From an uncultured Flavobacteriales bacterium (lineage in GTDB: Bacteria > Bacteroidota > Bacteroidia > Flavobacteriales > Crocinitomicaceae): DNA of 7,224 nt. The position numbers were made by a program, and so were the translations under genes. Numbering within the stretch: position 1 is the stretch's first letter; each line of letters opens with the position of its first letter. Location of the stretch: the NCBI GenBank assembly GCA_946478775.1, contig CAMLDR010000202.1:1-7224 (forward strand), given 5' to 3'. The notes below the pieces were generated by a model, which did no database searches, had not been told where the DNA came from, and saw nothing but the letters and a program-made list of their open reading frames with translations. Below, piece by piece: positions 1 through 5,903 of this stretch.

Positions 1-27
1 TAACGAAATGTAATCCATTTTATTTTT

Positions 28-60
28 TTTGTTGTGAATTAAAAAGTTTGATTATCTTTG
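28..60 (+). promoter_or_regulatory. Bacteroidota-type promoter of rpmE2
   Basis: The -7 element TATCTTTG (53-60) matches the Bacteroidota consensus TAnnTTTG exactly. A TTG at 32-34 lies 18 bases upstream and an alternative TTTG at 28-31 lies 21 bases upstream, both within the spacing usual for the -33 element of the primary sigma factor in this phylum. Transcription should start near 63-68, giving a 5' leader of roughly 35 bases. This is the best of the three promoters in the window because both elements are present. Confidence 0.7.
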
Positions 61-100
61 CAAACCATTTTTGAATTAGAATAATTAAGATTAACAACAT

Positions 101-355
101 ATGAAAGCAGGTATTCACCCGGAAGATTATAGATTAGTAGTGTTTAAAGACATGACCAATGAGTATTCATTTTTATGTCATTCTTCTGCTAATACATCAG
201 AAACAGTTACTTGGGAGGATGGAAATGAGTATCCATTGGTAAAATTAGATATCTCTCACAAGTCTCACCCGTTCTTTACTGGTATCGTTCAGTTCGTGGA
301 TACTGCAGGTCGTATCGATAAATTCAACAATCGTTACGGAAAATACAAAAAGTAA
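101..355 (+). CDS. rpmE2: 50S ribosomal protein L31, type B
   Basis: This 84-residue protein is the type B form of L31, a protein of the large ribosomal subunit that sits at the bridge with the small subunit. It opens with the family signature KAGIHPEDYR, then has SHPFFTG (residues 55-61) and VDTAGRIDKFNNRYGK near the end, all typical of L31. The zinc-binding CxxC pair of type A L31 is missing; the only cysteine is Cys26. Length is normal for type B (about 80-90 residues). The ATG follows an A-rich leader with no Shine-Dalgarno motif, as is common in Bacteroidota. The gene has its own promoter and terminator, so it is probably transcribed alone. In many other bacteria the type B form is a zinc-starvation duplicate under Zur control, but in Bacteroidota it is usually the main copy. 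No Zur-like operator was apparent by eye. Confidence 0.96.
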   Translation: MKAGIHPEDYRLVVFKDMTNEYSFLCHSSANTSETVTWEDGNEYPLVKLDISHKSHPFFTGIVQFVDTAGRIDKFNNRYGKYKK

Positions 356-373
356 TTTCACACTCGAAATACG

Positions 374-408
374 AACCCTGACAAGCTTGCTTCGTCAGGG
401 TTTTTTTT
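374..408 (+). terminator. Intrinsic terminator of rpmE2
   Basis: CCCTGAC (376-382) pairs with GTCAGGG (394-400). The stem continues inward as AAGC/GCTT with a single bulged C at 393 and a TT turn, and outward as AA/TT. Eight consecutive T residues (401-408) follow at once. It starts 18 bases after the L31 stop codon and is a classic rho-independent terminator. Confidence 0.93.
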
Positions 409-463
409 GACCTTTTTTAAGCTTTTACTCCCCGTTTAAGTTATCTTTAAGTAGTTAGTTGGT

Positions 464-471
464 TATATTTG
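464..471 (+). promoter_or_regulatory. Candidate -7 promoter element of the WG-repeat gene
   Basis: TATATTTG matches TAnnTTTG exactly and is the only full match in the 67 bases between the rpmE2 terminator and the next gene. It ends 4 bases before the ATG, so transcription would start at or very near the start codon. No good TTG element lies 17-23 bases upstream; the nearest is TTTA at 435-438, 25 bases away. The core is convincing and the upstream element is not. Confidence 0.5.
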
Positions 472-475
472 TATC

Positions 476-2587
476 ATGAGTTCACTGCAGATTAAGATTT
501 TAGTTCTATTTATTAGTTGTGCTTTTAATTACGTGAGTGCGGGTTCTATCGACGACGGATTCAAAGCTTTGAGTCAATTCAATTATTTCGAAGCAAAGAA
601 ACAATTTGAAAAATCCCTGAAATCAAACGAGTCGGCGGCAAACTACGGCTTGGCAGTCATTTATTCCCGCACAGATAATCCTTTCCACCAATTAGATTCT
701 GCTTATTCTGCAATTGTTCGTTCCGAAAAAACTTACGGTGCAATGAAGGACAAACAAAAAGAAGCACTGAAAAAACACCAATTTGATTACGCAGCAATTG
801 AAGTCCTGAGAAAGGAAATTTCAACCGGGCTTTATAAAGTGGTTCTAAAAAATCCTTCCGAAGAAAACTATGATCTTTACCAAAAAAAGAATCCATGGGC
901 TGCCGAACAAATCAAAGCAATTTATTCCCGCGATTCCATTGGTTACCTGAAAGCGAAGAACGCCAATACTTCTGCTGCTTTTGATCTGTTTTTGAAGAAG
1001 TACCCGGAATCGGACTTTAAAAAGGAAGCGCTGAATAATTTCCACCGTTTGCAGTATAAAGAGAATACGGATGGAAAAACCATCTCTTCTTTTCTGGGCT
1101 TTGAAAAACAATTCCCTGCAAATCCATATGTTGCTGATGCGCAAGACCAGGTTTACAGTTTAAGTACCGTACGCAACCAAGTGAAGGATTACGAACTATT
1201 TATCAAGACTTATCCCAAAAACAGGAATGTAGAAAATGCCTGGAGAAAACTTTACCAGTTGTATATGGCCGAATATTCGCTGGAACGATTGGAAAAATTT
1301 CAAAACGAATACCCGAATTATCCTTACAAGGACGAAATTACCAAAGACAAAAAATTAAGTTCCCAGCAAATTATTCCTTATAAGAATGCCGGACAATTCG
1401 GTTGGATGGACCTGAATGGAAATATCATTATTCCGGCTCAGTACAGCACGGTTGGTTTTTTCAAAGAAGGCCTGGCATGGGCAGAGAAAAGCGGGAAATA
1501 CGGTTTTGTCAACAAGGCGAATGAAATCGTTATTCCGTTTAAATACTCCAGCGCCAATGATTTCGATAAAGGCAGGGCGATCATCCAAATGGATACTTTA
1601 TTCGGGATTATTGACCGTTCCGGTGCTTACATTGTTGAACCGCAATACAAAGATATCGGGCAGTTTTCAGAAGGATTGATCTACGCAATCAAAGATAGTT
1701 TGTACGGTTATTTTGATGGCTTGGGTTATCCGCGCATTCCGGAACAATATGAAGAAGCATTTTCCTTTTCCGGTGGAATGGCCAAAGTGACCTTTAAAGG
1801 TTTGGAAGGATACATTGATGCTTTCGGTTCTTTTAAAGTAAAGCCTTTGTACGAATCCATTAACCTGTTCGGCGATTCTGCCATCATTATTGAAGGGGAT
1901 CAATTCGCGAAGCTGGCTAATTTCCAGGGAAATGAAATCAAAACAATCCCTATCGAAGAGATTGGAACTCTGGTTTCTGACAGAGCTTTGGTGATTTCAG
2001 ATGATAAGATCGGGTATTTGAATAAAAGAGGACAAACTGTTATTCCAGCCACTTTTGATTACTTTACGAATGCACGTTCAGAAGGAGAATTCTCCGGAAT
2101 GTATGCCAAAGTTTCGAAAGCCGGAAAATTCGGGATCATTGATCGTTTTGGAAAACCGGTTGTTCCGCTTACGTACTCCAAATTAGGTGCTGTTTCTTCC
2201 TTAATTGCCTTCGAAAAAGGAGGTAAATGGGGATTTGTCGACTTACAGAACAAAGCGGTTATTCCTCCGATGTATGAAGCCGCAGAAAGTTTTAAATCGG
2301 GGCTGGGGGTTATCCAGTTATTGACTTTAAAAGGTGCGGTGAATGCCAAAGGCGAAACTGTTATTCCGGTAGAGCATACTACGATCAAACCGCTTGATGA
2401 ATCACATTTCCTGGTTTCTTTGGGAGCATTTTACGGAATCTATACCAACAAGGGAAAATTGGTCGTTCCATTGGAATACGTCAATATCCGAAAAGTTCAG
2501 GACGATTTTTATATTCTTACGAAAGGAACCGAAATGCATTATTTCTACGTTCCTGAAAACAAACTGATCAAACCGATCCTGGAATAA
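476..2587 (+). CDS. Exported WG-repeat protein with N-terminal TPR-like repeats
   Basis: This 703-residue protein begins with a signal peptide (hydrophobic residues 6-20, likely cleavage after VSA at 20-22), so it should act in the periplasm or at the outer surface. No lipobox cysteine follows. Residues 26-80 resemble a TPR hairpin pair. A run of five F/Y-x-x-x-Y/F-P type motifs follows at residues 135, 172, 209, 242 and 275, spaced 33-37 residues, as in TPR or YbgF-like helical repeats. From residue 308 to the end there are eleven WG repeats (Pfam WG_beta_rep type), each of the form G-hydrophobic-x-D/N-x-x-G-x-x-V-I-P-x-x-Y. WG repeats build beta-rich scaffolds and no enzymatic activity is established for them. 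The start at 476 is fixed by the signal peptide, since later Met codons would remove it. The stop lies 1 base before the acetyltransferase gene, implying cotranscription. Function is unknown; a binding or scaffold role is an inference. Confidence 0.9.
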   Translation: MSSLQIKILVLFISCAFNYVSAGSIDDGFKALSQFNYFEAKKQFEKSLKSNESAANYGLAVIYSRTDNPFHQLDSAYSAIVRSEKTYGAMKDKQKEALKKHQFDYAAIEVLRKEISTGLYKVVLKNPSEENYDLYQKKNPWAAEQIKAIYSRDSIGYLKAKNANTSAAFDLFLKKYPESDFKKEALNNFHRLQYKENTDGKTISSFLGFEKQFPANPYVADAQDQVYSLSTVRNQVKDYELFIKTYPKNRNVENAWRKLYQLYMAEYSLERLEKFQNEYPNYPYKDEITKDKKLSSQQIIPYKNAGQFGWMDLNGNIIIPAQYSTVGFFKEGLAWAEKSGKYGFVNKANEIVIPFKYSSANDFDKGRAIIQMDTLFGIIDRSGAYIVEPQYKDIGQFSEGLIYAIKDSLYGYFDGLGYPRIPEQYEEAFSFSGGMAKVTFKGLEGYIDAFGSFKVKPLYESINLFGDSAIIIEGDQFAKLANFQGNEIKTIPIEEIGTLVSDRALVISDDKIGYLNKRGQTVIPATFDYFTNARSEGEFSGMYAKVSKAGKFGIIDRFGKPVVPLTYSKLGAVSSLIAFEKGGKWGFVDLQNKAVIPPMYEAAESFKSGLGVIQLLTLKGAVNAKGETVIPVEHTTIKPLDESHFLVSLGAFYGIYTNKGKLVVPLEYVNIRKVQDDFYILTKGTEMHYFYVPENKLIKPILE
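878..1327 (+). repeat. Five-copy TPR-like helical repeat in the WG protein
   Basis: The encoded motifs are YQKKNP, FLKKYP, FEKQFP, FIKTYP and FQNEYP at residues 135, 172, 209, 242 and 275. Spacings are 37, 37, 33 and 33 residues. This pattern is typical of helix-turn-helix solenoid repeats in which the proline ends the second helix. The repeats have diverged at DNA level and are not recombination-prone copies. Confidence 0.65.
1397..2584 (+). repeat. Eleven WG repeats of about 34 residues
   Basis: Repeat starts, taken as the aromatic-Gly or equivalent pair, fall at residues 308, 342, 376, 410, 444, 477, 512, 552, 585, 619 and 653. Spacings are 34, 34, 34, 34, 33, 35, 40, 33, 34 and 34. Only the repeats at 308 and 585 match the family closely; the one at 477 is degenerate (FA instead of FG or WG), and the one at 512 carries an insertion of about six residues (SEGEFS region). 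A partial twelfth unit (YFYVPENKLIKP) closes the protein. Confidence 0.88.
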
Positions 2588-2588
2588 G

Positions 2589-3494
2589 ATGTCAGCTCTG
2601 AAAGACTTTATTCGTTCACTGGTTCCAGGAAAGATCCTGGATGCTTACCGTGAAAAAAAGAAAGAAAAGCAGCGGAAAGAACTCAAACAGCAGGCGGAGA
2701 GAGGAGAAGCAGTTACATTCGAGCAATTGGTTGCTGATATCCGCAATTGTGGGATTGAAGCGGGTGATTCCGTATTGGTTCACAGCAGTTTTTCAAAGAT
2801 CGGTTTTGTAGAAGGCGGCCCTAAAACACTCGTAGATGCGCTTTTGCAGGTGATTGGTGACTCCGGGAATTTGCTAATGCCAAGTTCTCCGAATGCGGGT
2901 TATCAGCTGGATTATATCCGAAACCTGGAAGAGTTTGACGTTCAGAACGATCCGTCGCGAATGGGAGCAATCACCGAATACTTCCGGAAGCTTCCCGGAG
3001 TTCTGCGCTCCGAAAGTCCCACGGAACCGGTTTGCTGTTTTGGCCCGAAAGCCAGCTGGTTTACGAACGGACATTTGGGAGAAGAAACACCTTATACCAG
3101 AAACAGCCCTTTTGCCCGGCTTGCCGAAGCGAATGGGAAAATTCTGTATGTCGGGGTCACATTAGACAATGCCGGAACTTCCCTGCATGTTTTGGAAGAC
3201 CTTGTTCCCGATTTTAAATTTCCGGTCTACTATCCGGAAGTATTCCATGTTTCAGTAAGGCAGGTGAACGGGAATCGTGTCCCAGTTTCAGTGAAAGTTC
3301 ACAATCCGGAACAATCCGCAAAACGCAAATGCGATGGATTGTTACCGCTTTTTGAAGCAAAAGAGGTGATGACACGTTCAACGATCGGTAAAGCAAAAAC
3401 ACTGGTTTTTGATGCCGGTAAAATGCTGGAAGTAATGATGGAGGAATACCAGGAAAACGGTGTGACGATGTATACTCCGACCGGCGAAAAGTAA
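2589..3494 (+). CDS. AAC(3)-family N-acetyltransferase
   Basis: This 301-residue protein belongs to the aminoglycoside 3-N-acetyltransferase fold family (Pfam Antibiotic_NAT), which transfers acetyl from acetyl-CoA to an amino group. Visible family motifs are HSSFSKIGFVEGG (65-77), NSPFARL (172-178), and LDNAGTSLHVLED (192-204), which carries the expected catalytic His200 with Glu203. In the segment that is often RS-x-HP in resistance enzymes it reads RSESPTEP (140-147), so no histidine is present there; some true AAC(3) enzymes also lack it. Residues 1-40 form a very basic, Lys- and Arg-rich extension that may be a coiled coil or nucleic-acid or membrane contact. The gene begins 1 base after the WG gene stop, so translation is probably coupled. 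Homologues in Bacteroidota often sit in sugar or surface polysaccharide loci. A role in acetylating a cell-surface amino sugar is as likely as drug resistance. Family assignment is firm; the substrate is unknown. Confidence 0.88.
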   Translation: MSALKDFIRSLVPGKILDAYREKKKEKQRKELKQQAERGEAVTFEQLVADIRNCGIEAGDSVLVHSSFSKIGFVEGGPKTLVDALLQVIGDSGNLLMPSSPNAGYQLDYIRNLEEFDVQNDPSRMGAITEYFRKLPGVLRSESPTEPVCCFGPKASWFTNGHLGEETPYTRNSPFARLAEANGKILYVGVTLDNAGTSLHVLEDLVPDFKFPVYYPEVFHVSVRQVNGNRVPVSVKVHNPEQSAKRKCDGLLPLFEAKEVMTRSTIGKAKTLVFDAGKMLEVMMEEYQENGVTMYTPTGEK

Positions 3495-3513
3495 AAGGGA
3501 TTTCAACTCCGCT

Positions 3514-3543
3514 ATGCTTATGCTGAAGCTTTAGCGTAAGCAT
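3514..3543 (+). terminator. Long hairpin after the acetyltransferase gene, possible terminator
   Basis: ATGCTTATGCT (3514-3524) pairs with AGCGTAAGCAT (3533-3543) over 11 base pairs, including one G-T pair, around the loop GAAGCTTT. An outer stem can form between TAAAAGG (3492-3498, starting inside the stop codon of the acetyltransferase) and CCTTTTA (3551-3557). There is no T-run directly after the inner stem; only TTTT (3553-3556) lies 9 bases later. It may terminate or protect the 3' end of the message, or be a copy of an interspersed palindromic repeat. Confidence 0.5.
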
Positions 3544-3604
3544 TCAACCACCTTTTATCTTGTAATTATAATCGAAAGAATAAGGGATTTTATGCAAGCA
3601 TTGC

Positions 3605-3612
3605 TATTTTTG
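3605..3612 (+). promoter_or_regulatory. Bacteroidota-type -7 element of the menB operon
   Basis: TATTTTTG matches TAnnTTTG exactly and lies 20 bases before the menB ATG, which gives a short A-rich leader (AAACCAAAAACAAAAGAAT). No TTG is found 17-23 bases upstream, so the -33 element is weak. Placement after the hairpin and before menB supports an independent start for this three-gene unit. Confidence 0.6.
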
Positions 3613-3632
3613 TAAACCAAAAACAAAAGAAT

Positions 3633-4454
3633 ATGTCAAACAGAAACTGGACAAGTATCAAGTCTTATACAGATATCAAATTCGAATTCTTCGATGGAAT
3701 CGGAAAAATCACCATCAACCGACCAAAAGTTTACAATGCTTTCCGTCCGGAAACGAACATGGAAATGTTGGACGCATTGGAGATTTGCAGGGAAAGACAA
3801 GACATTGGTGTTGTTGTTTTGACGGGAGAAGGAGATAAAGCATTTTGTTCCGGAGGGGACCAGAATGTGAAAGGAATTGGAGGATATATTTCTGAAAACG
3901 GAGTTCCCCGTTTGAACGTATTGGACGTTCATAAAGCCATCCGTGCTTTGCCTAAACCGGTTATTGCCATGGTAAATGGTTATGCAATCGGAGGCGGACA
4001 CGTGCTTCACGTAGTTTGTGATATTACCATTGCTTCGGATAATGCACGTTTCGGACAAACGGGTCCGAAAGTAGGAAGCTTTGATGCCGGTTTCGGTTCT
4101 TCATTCCTGGCAAGTCATGTGGGACAAAAGAAAGCACGTGAAATTTGGTTCCTGTGTGAGCAATATACTGCCGATGAAGCAGAAAAAATGGGAATGGTCA
4201 ACAAAGTGGTTGCGTTGAAAGATTTGGAAGATACAACTGTTCAGTGGTGTCAGACAATGATGAAGCGTTCTCCTTTGGCACTTCGTATGATCAAACGCGG
4301 TTTAAATGCGGAATTGGACGGACAAAGAGGTTTGATGGAGTTTGCAGGAGATGCTACTTTGATGTATTACCTGATGGAGGAAGCTCAGGAAGGAAAACGC
4401 GCGTTTTTGGAAAAAAGAGAGCCGAATTTCCAGCAATTTCCTAAATTCCCGTAA
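3633..4454 (+). CDS. menB: 1,4-dihydroxy-2-naphthoyl-CoA synthase
   Basis: MenB closes the second ring of menaquinone by converting o-succinylbenzoyl-CoA to 1,4-dihydroxy-2-naphthoyl-CoA. The 273-residue protein is a crotonase-fold enzyme and aligns with E. coli MenB with a constant 12-residue offset. It has CSGGDQ (72-77) for the oxyanion hole, Tyr85, GGGH (120-123), [10 protein letters not shown] (142-151) with Ser149 and Asp151, Tyr246, and the C-terminal KREPNFQQF typical of true MenB and absent from ordinary enoyl-CoA hydratases. Gly144 matches E. coli Gly156, the mark of the type I enzymes that use bound bicarbonate instead of a side-chain carboxylate. Start: the only ATG giving the normal N-terminus, 20 bases after a -7 element. 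Eleven bases separate it from the channel gene. Other men genes are not in the window. Confidence 0.96.
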   Translation: MSNRNWTSIKSYTDIKFEFFDGIGKITINRPKVYNAFRPETNMEMLDALEICRERQDIGVVVLTGEGDKAFCSGGDQNVKGIGGYISENGVPRLNVLDVHKAIRALPKPVIAMVNGYAIGGGHVLHVVCDITIASDNARFGQTGPKVGSFDAGFGSSFLASHVGQKKAREIWFLCEQYTADEAEKMGMVNKVVALKDLEDTTVQWCQTMMKRSPLALRMIKRGLNAELDGQRGLMEFAGDATLMYYLMEEAQEGKRAFLEKREPNFQQFPKFP

Positions 4455-4465
4455 AAAGCGATCAT

Positions 4466-5380
4466 ATGATGAACTTCTTATTTGTTGCAGCTGAGAAGAT
4501 TGAAAAGACCGGAACGGAAGCCAAAGAAAAGATCGAGGCAGGACTCGCTGGTGATTTTCACCGTCTTTTTGGCTTCAGTTTAGACGAAGGAAAACAATGG
4601 CTTGTGAAGTCGGGAACGAACCTGATCTTTGCGGTTGTTATACTTTTGGGGGGCTTTTGGCTTGCTAAATGGGTTGGTCGATTAGTAGTCCGGATTTTGA
4701 CGAGAGGAAAAGTAGATCTTGGTTTGATCACTTTTTTATCCAGTTTAACGACAATTATTCTCAAAATACTTGTTGTTGTCACGGCAATTACCCAATTGGG
4801 TATCGAGATGACTTCCTTCGTTGCTATTTTGGGTGCCGCAGGTTTGGCAATCGGTATGGCTTTCTCCGGAACACTTTCCAATTTTGCAGGAGGAGTAATG
4901 GTTCTTTTGTTTAAACCTTTTAAAGTAGGGGACACTATTTTAACCCAAGGCTTACAGGGAACAGTCAAAGAAATTCAAATTTTCTACACCTATCTGCATA
5001 CTTCGGATAATAAAGTGATTGTCATTCCCAATGGTCCCATTGCCAACGGGCCTTTAACCAATTTCACAAAAGCACATATGCGCAGAGTAGATTGGAGTAT
5101 TCCGATTTCTTATGGAGACGACTATGTGAAAGCCCATCAATTGATCCTGAAATATTTATCGGATGATAAGAAGGTGAAGAAAGATCCGGCGCCTTTTGTT
5201 GCTCTTGGAGAATTGGGAGCTTCAGTCATGATCACTGTTCGCGCCTGGGCTAAAACTACTGATTATTGGGATGTTTACTATGCGCTGAACAAAAAGATTT
5301 ACGAAGAGTTTGCAAATGAAGGTCTGAATTTGACCTCTCCGCAAGAGCATGTCGTACAAATGCAACCTGCGAACGGATGA
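4466..5380 (+). CDS. Small-conductance mechanosensitive channel, MscS family
   Basis: This 304-residue inner-membrane protein should open under membrane tension and release solutes during osmotic downshock. It shows the MscS plan: an amphipathic N-terminal stretch (residues 8-48), three membrane helices at about 50-70, 88-109 and 114-148, and a cytoplasmic beta and alpha/beta domain to the end. The third helix carries the pore-lining Gly/Ala pattern GAAGLAIGMAFSGTLSNFAGG (from residue 123), followed by LLFKPFKVGD (147-156) and the VIPNG motif (186-190), all characteristic of the family. E. coli MscS has 286 residues, so length is normal. Two adjacent ATG codons (4466 and 4469) could serve as start and the choice hardly matters. 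The gene lies 11 bases after menB and overlaps the next gene by 4, so it sits inside an operon. Its link with menaquinone synthesis is not obvious. Paralogues are common, so no symbol is given. Confidence 0.95.
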   Translation: MMNFLFVAAEKIEKTGTEAKEKIEAGLAGDFHRLFGFSLDEGKQWLVKSGTNLIFAVVILLGGFWLAKWVGRLVVRILTRGKVDLGLITFLSSLTTIILKILVVVTAITQLGIEMTSFVAILGAAGLAIGMAFSGTLSNFAGGVMVLLFKPFKVGDTILTQGLQGTVKEIQIFYTYLHTSDNKVIVIPNGPIANGPLTNFTKAHMRRVDWSIPISYGDDYVKAHQLILKYLSDDKKVKKDPAPFVALGELGASVMITVRAWAKTTDYWDVYYALNKKIYEEFANEGLNLTSPQEHVVQMQPANG

Positions 5381-5820
5381 CAGATTTAAAACAACATCCG
5401 ATCATTCAGCAGTACATTATCTGGAATCGCTTTGGTGATTTGTTAGGAATGGATTTCGAGGTCACCAAAAAAGGACATGTCGTGTACCGAATGACTGTAA
5501 AAGATGAGCATTTGGCAACGCCTTTTGCGGCACATGGTGGTTCTGTAGCTGCTTTGATTGATGCAGCACTTGGTGTAGCTTGTTTGACGGAAGTTTGTGA
5601 AGACCTGAAAGTCGTTTCTACAGTAAATCTGACCATTTCTTATTTGATTCCCGCTTTGAGAGAGGATGTTTTAATGGCAGAAGCACAAGTTGTCAAATCC
5701 GGAAAGCGCATTTTATTCGTGGAGGGAAAGGTCATGAATCAAAAAGGAGAATTAGTTGCTACTGCCTCGGCGACGATGAATGCTTATCCGGTTTCAAAGA
5801 TCAGCGAAAAAGTATTTTAG
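5377..5820 (+). CDS. PaaI-type hotdog acyl-CoA thioesterase, candidate DHNA-CoA hydrolase
   Basis: The 147-residue protein is a single hotdog domain of the PaaI/4HBT family, which hydrolyses acyl-CoA thioesters in the cytoplasm, usually as a tetramer. The diagnostic segment is AAHGGSVAALIDAALG (51-66): HGG at 53-55 starts the central helix, and Asp62 sits where PaaI has its catalytic aspartate. VNLTISYLIPA (83-93) is the usual following strand. The ATG lies in an ATGA overlap with the channel stop codon, so translation is likely coupled to the gene before it. Being in one operon with menB suggests that the substrate is 1,4-dihydroxy-2-naphthoyl-CoA, the MenB product, whose hydrolysis is the next step of menaquinone synthesis. 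PaaI-like thioesterases beside men genes occur in other Flavobacteriales as I recall. A phenylacetate-type or other acyl-CoA substrate remains possible. Family is firm; substrate is inference. Confidence 0.9.
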   Translation: MTDLKQHPIIQQYIIWNRFGDLLGMDFEVTKKGHVVYRMTVKDEHLATPFAAHGGSVAALIDAALGVACLTEVCEDLKVVSTVNLTISYLIPALREDVLMAEAQVVKSGKRILFVEGKVMNQKGELVATASATMNAYPVSKISEKVF

Positions 5821-5903
5821 GTAATTATCAATGATTTAATTATCAATTATCAAGAAGAGGAATACCTTTCTTGATAATTAAGCCATTTATAATTGATAAT
5901 TAC
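5821..5903. repeat. AT-rich nested inverted repeat between convergent genes
   Basis: The element contains five copies of ATTATCAA: direct at 5824-5831, 5839-5846 and 5846-5853, inverted at 5871-5878 and 5893-5900. GTAATTATCAAT (5821-5832) is a perfect inverted repeat of 5892-5903. Inside it, AATTATCAAGAA (5845-5856) pairs perfectly with 5868-5879, and AGG/CCT closes over an AATA loop with one bulged G. It begins at the first base after the thioesterase stop and ends inside folP, where it encodes the last residues. It could end transcription from both sides, although neither strand shows a clean T-run. A mobile or interspersed palindromic repeat is an alternative. Confidence 0.8.

Noticed and set aside
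1..100. A riboswitch or Zur operator in the leader of rpmE2
   Set aside because: The region is AT-rich with no stable structure or clear palindrome beyond the promoter elements.
442..449. TATCTTTA as an alternative promoter of the WG gene
   Set aside because: It would give a normal leader length but lacks the final G of TAnnTTTG, and no TTG element lies at the right distance. The perfect match at 464-471 is preferred, though this one cannot be excluded.
2059..2388. 109-codon minus-strand open frame opposite the WG repeats
   Set aside because: It mirrors the repeated WG codons and has no family resemblance or expression signals.
2589..3494. Calling the AAC(3)-family gene an antibiotic resistance gene
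   Set aside because: The substrate cannot be read from the sequence. The context has no mobile element and no other resistance genes, and the RSxHP segment and N-terminus differ from the classical enzymes.
3636..4058. 140-codon open frame on the minus strand opposite menB
   Set aside because: It lies wholly within the menB coding region, has no recognisable domain, and the menB frame is conserved over its whole length. It is a shadow frame.
4558..4968. 136-codon open frame on the minus strand opposite the MscS gene
   Set aside because: Composition reflects the reverse complement of the membrane-helix codons; no domain, start signal or promoter was seen.
5821..5903. A CRISPR array or phage attachment site
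   Set aside because: The repeated 8-mers are irregularly spaced and in both orientations, with no uniform spacers, no cas genes and no integrase nearby.
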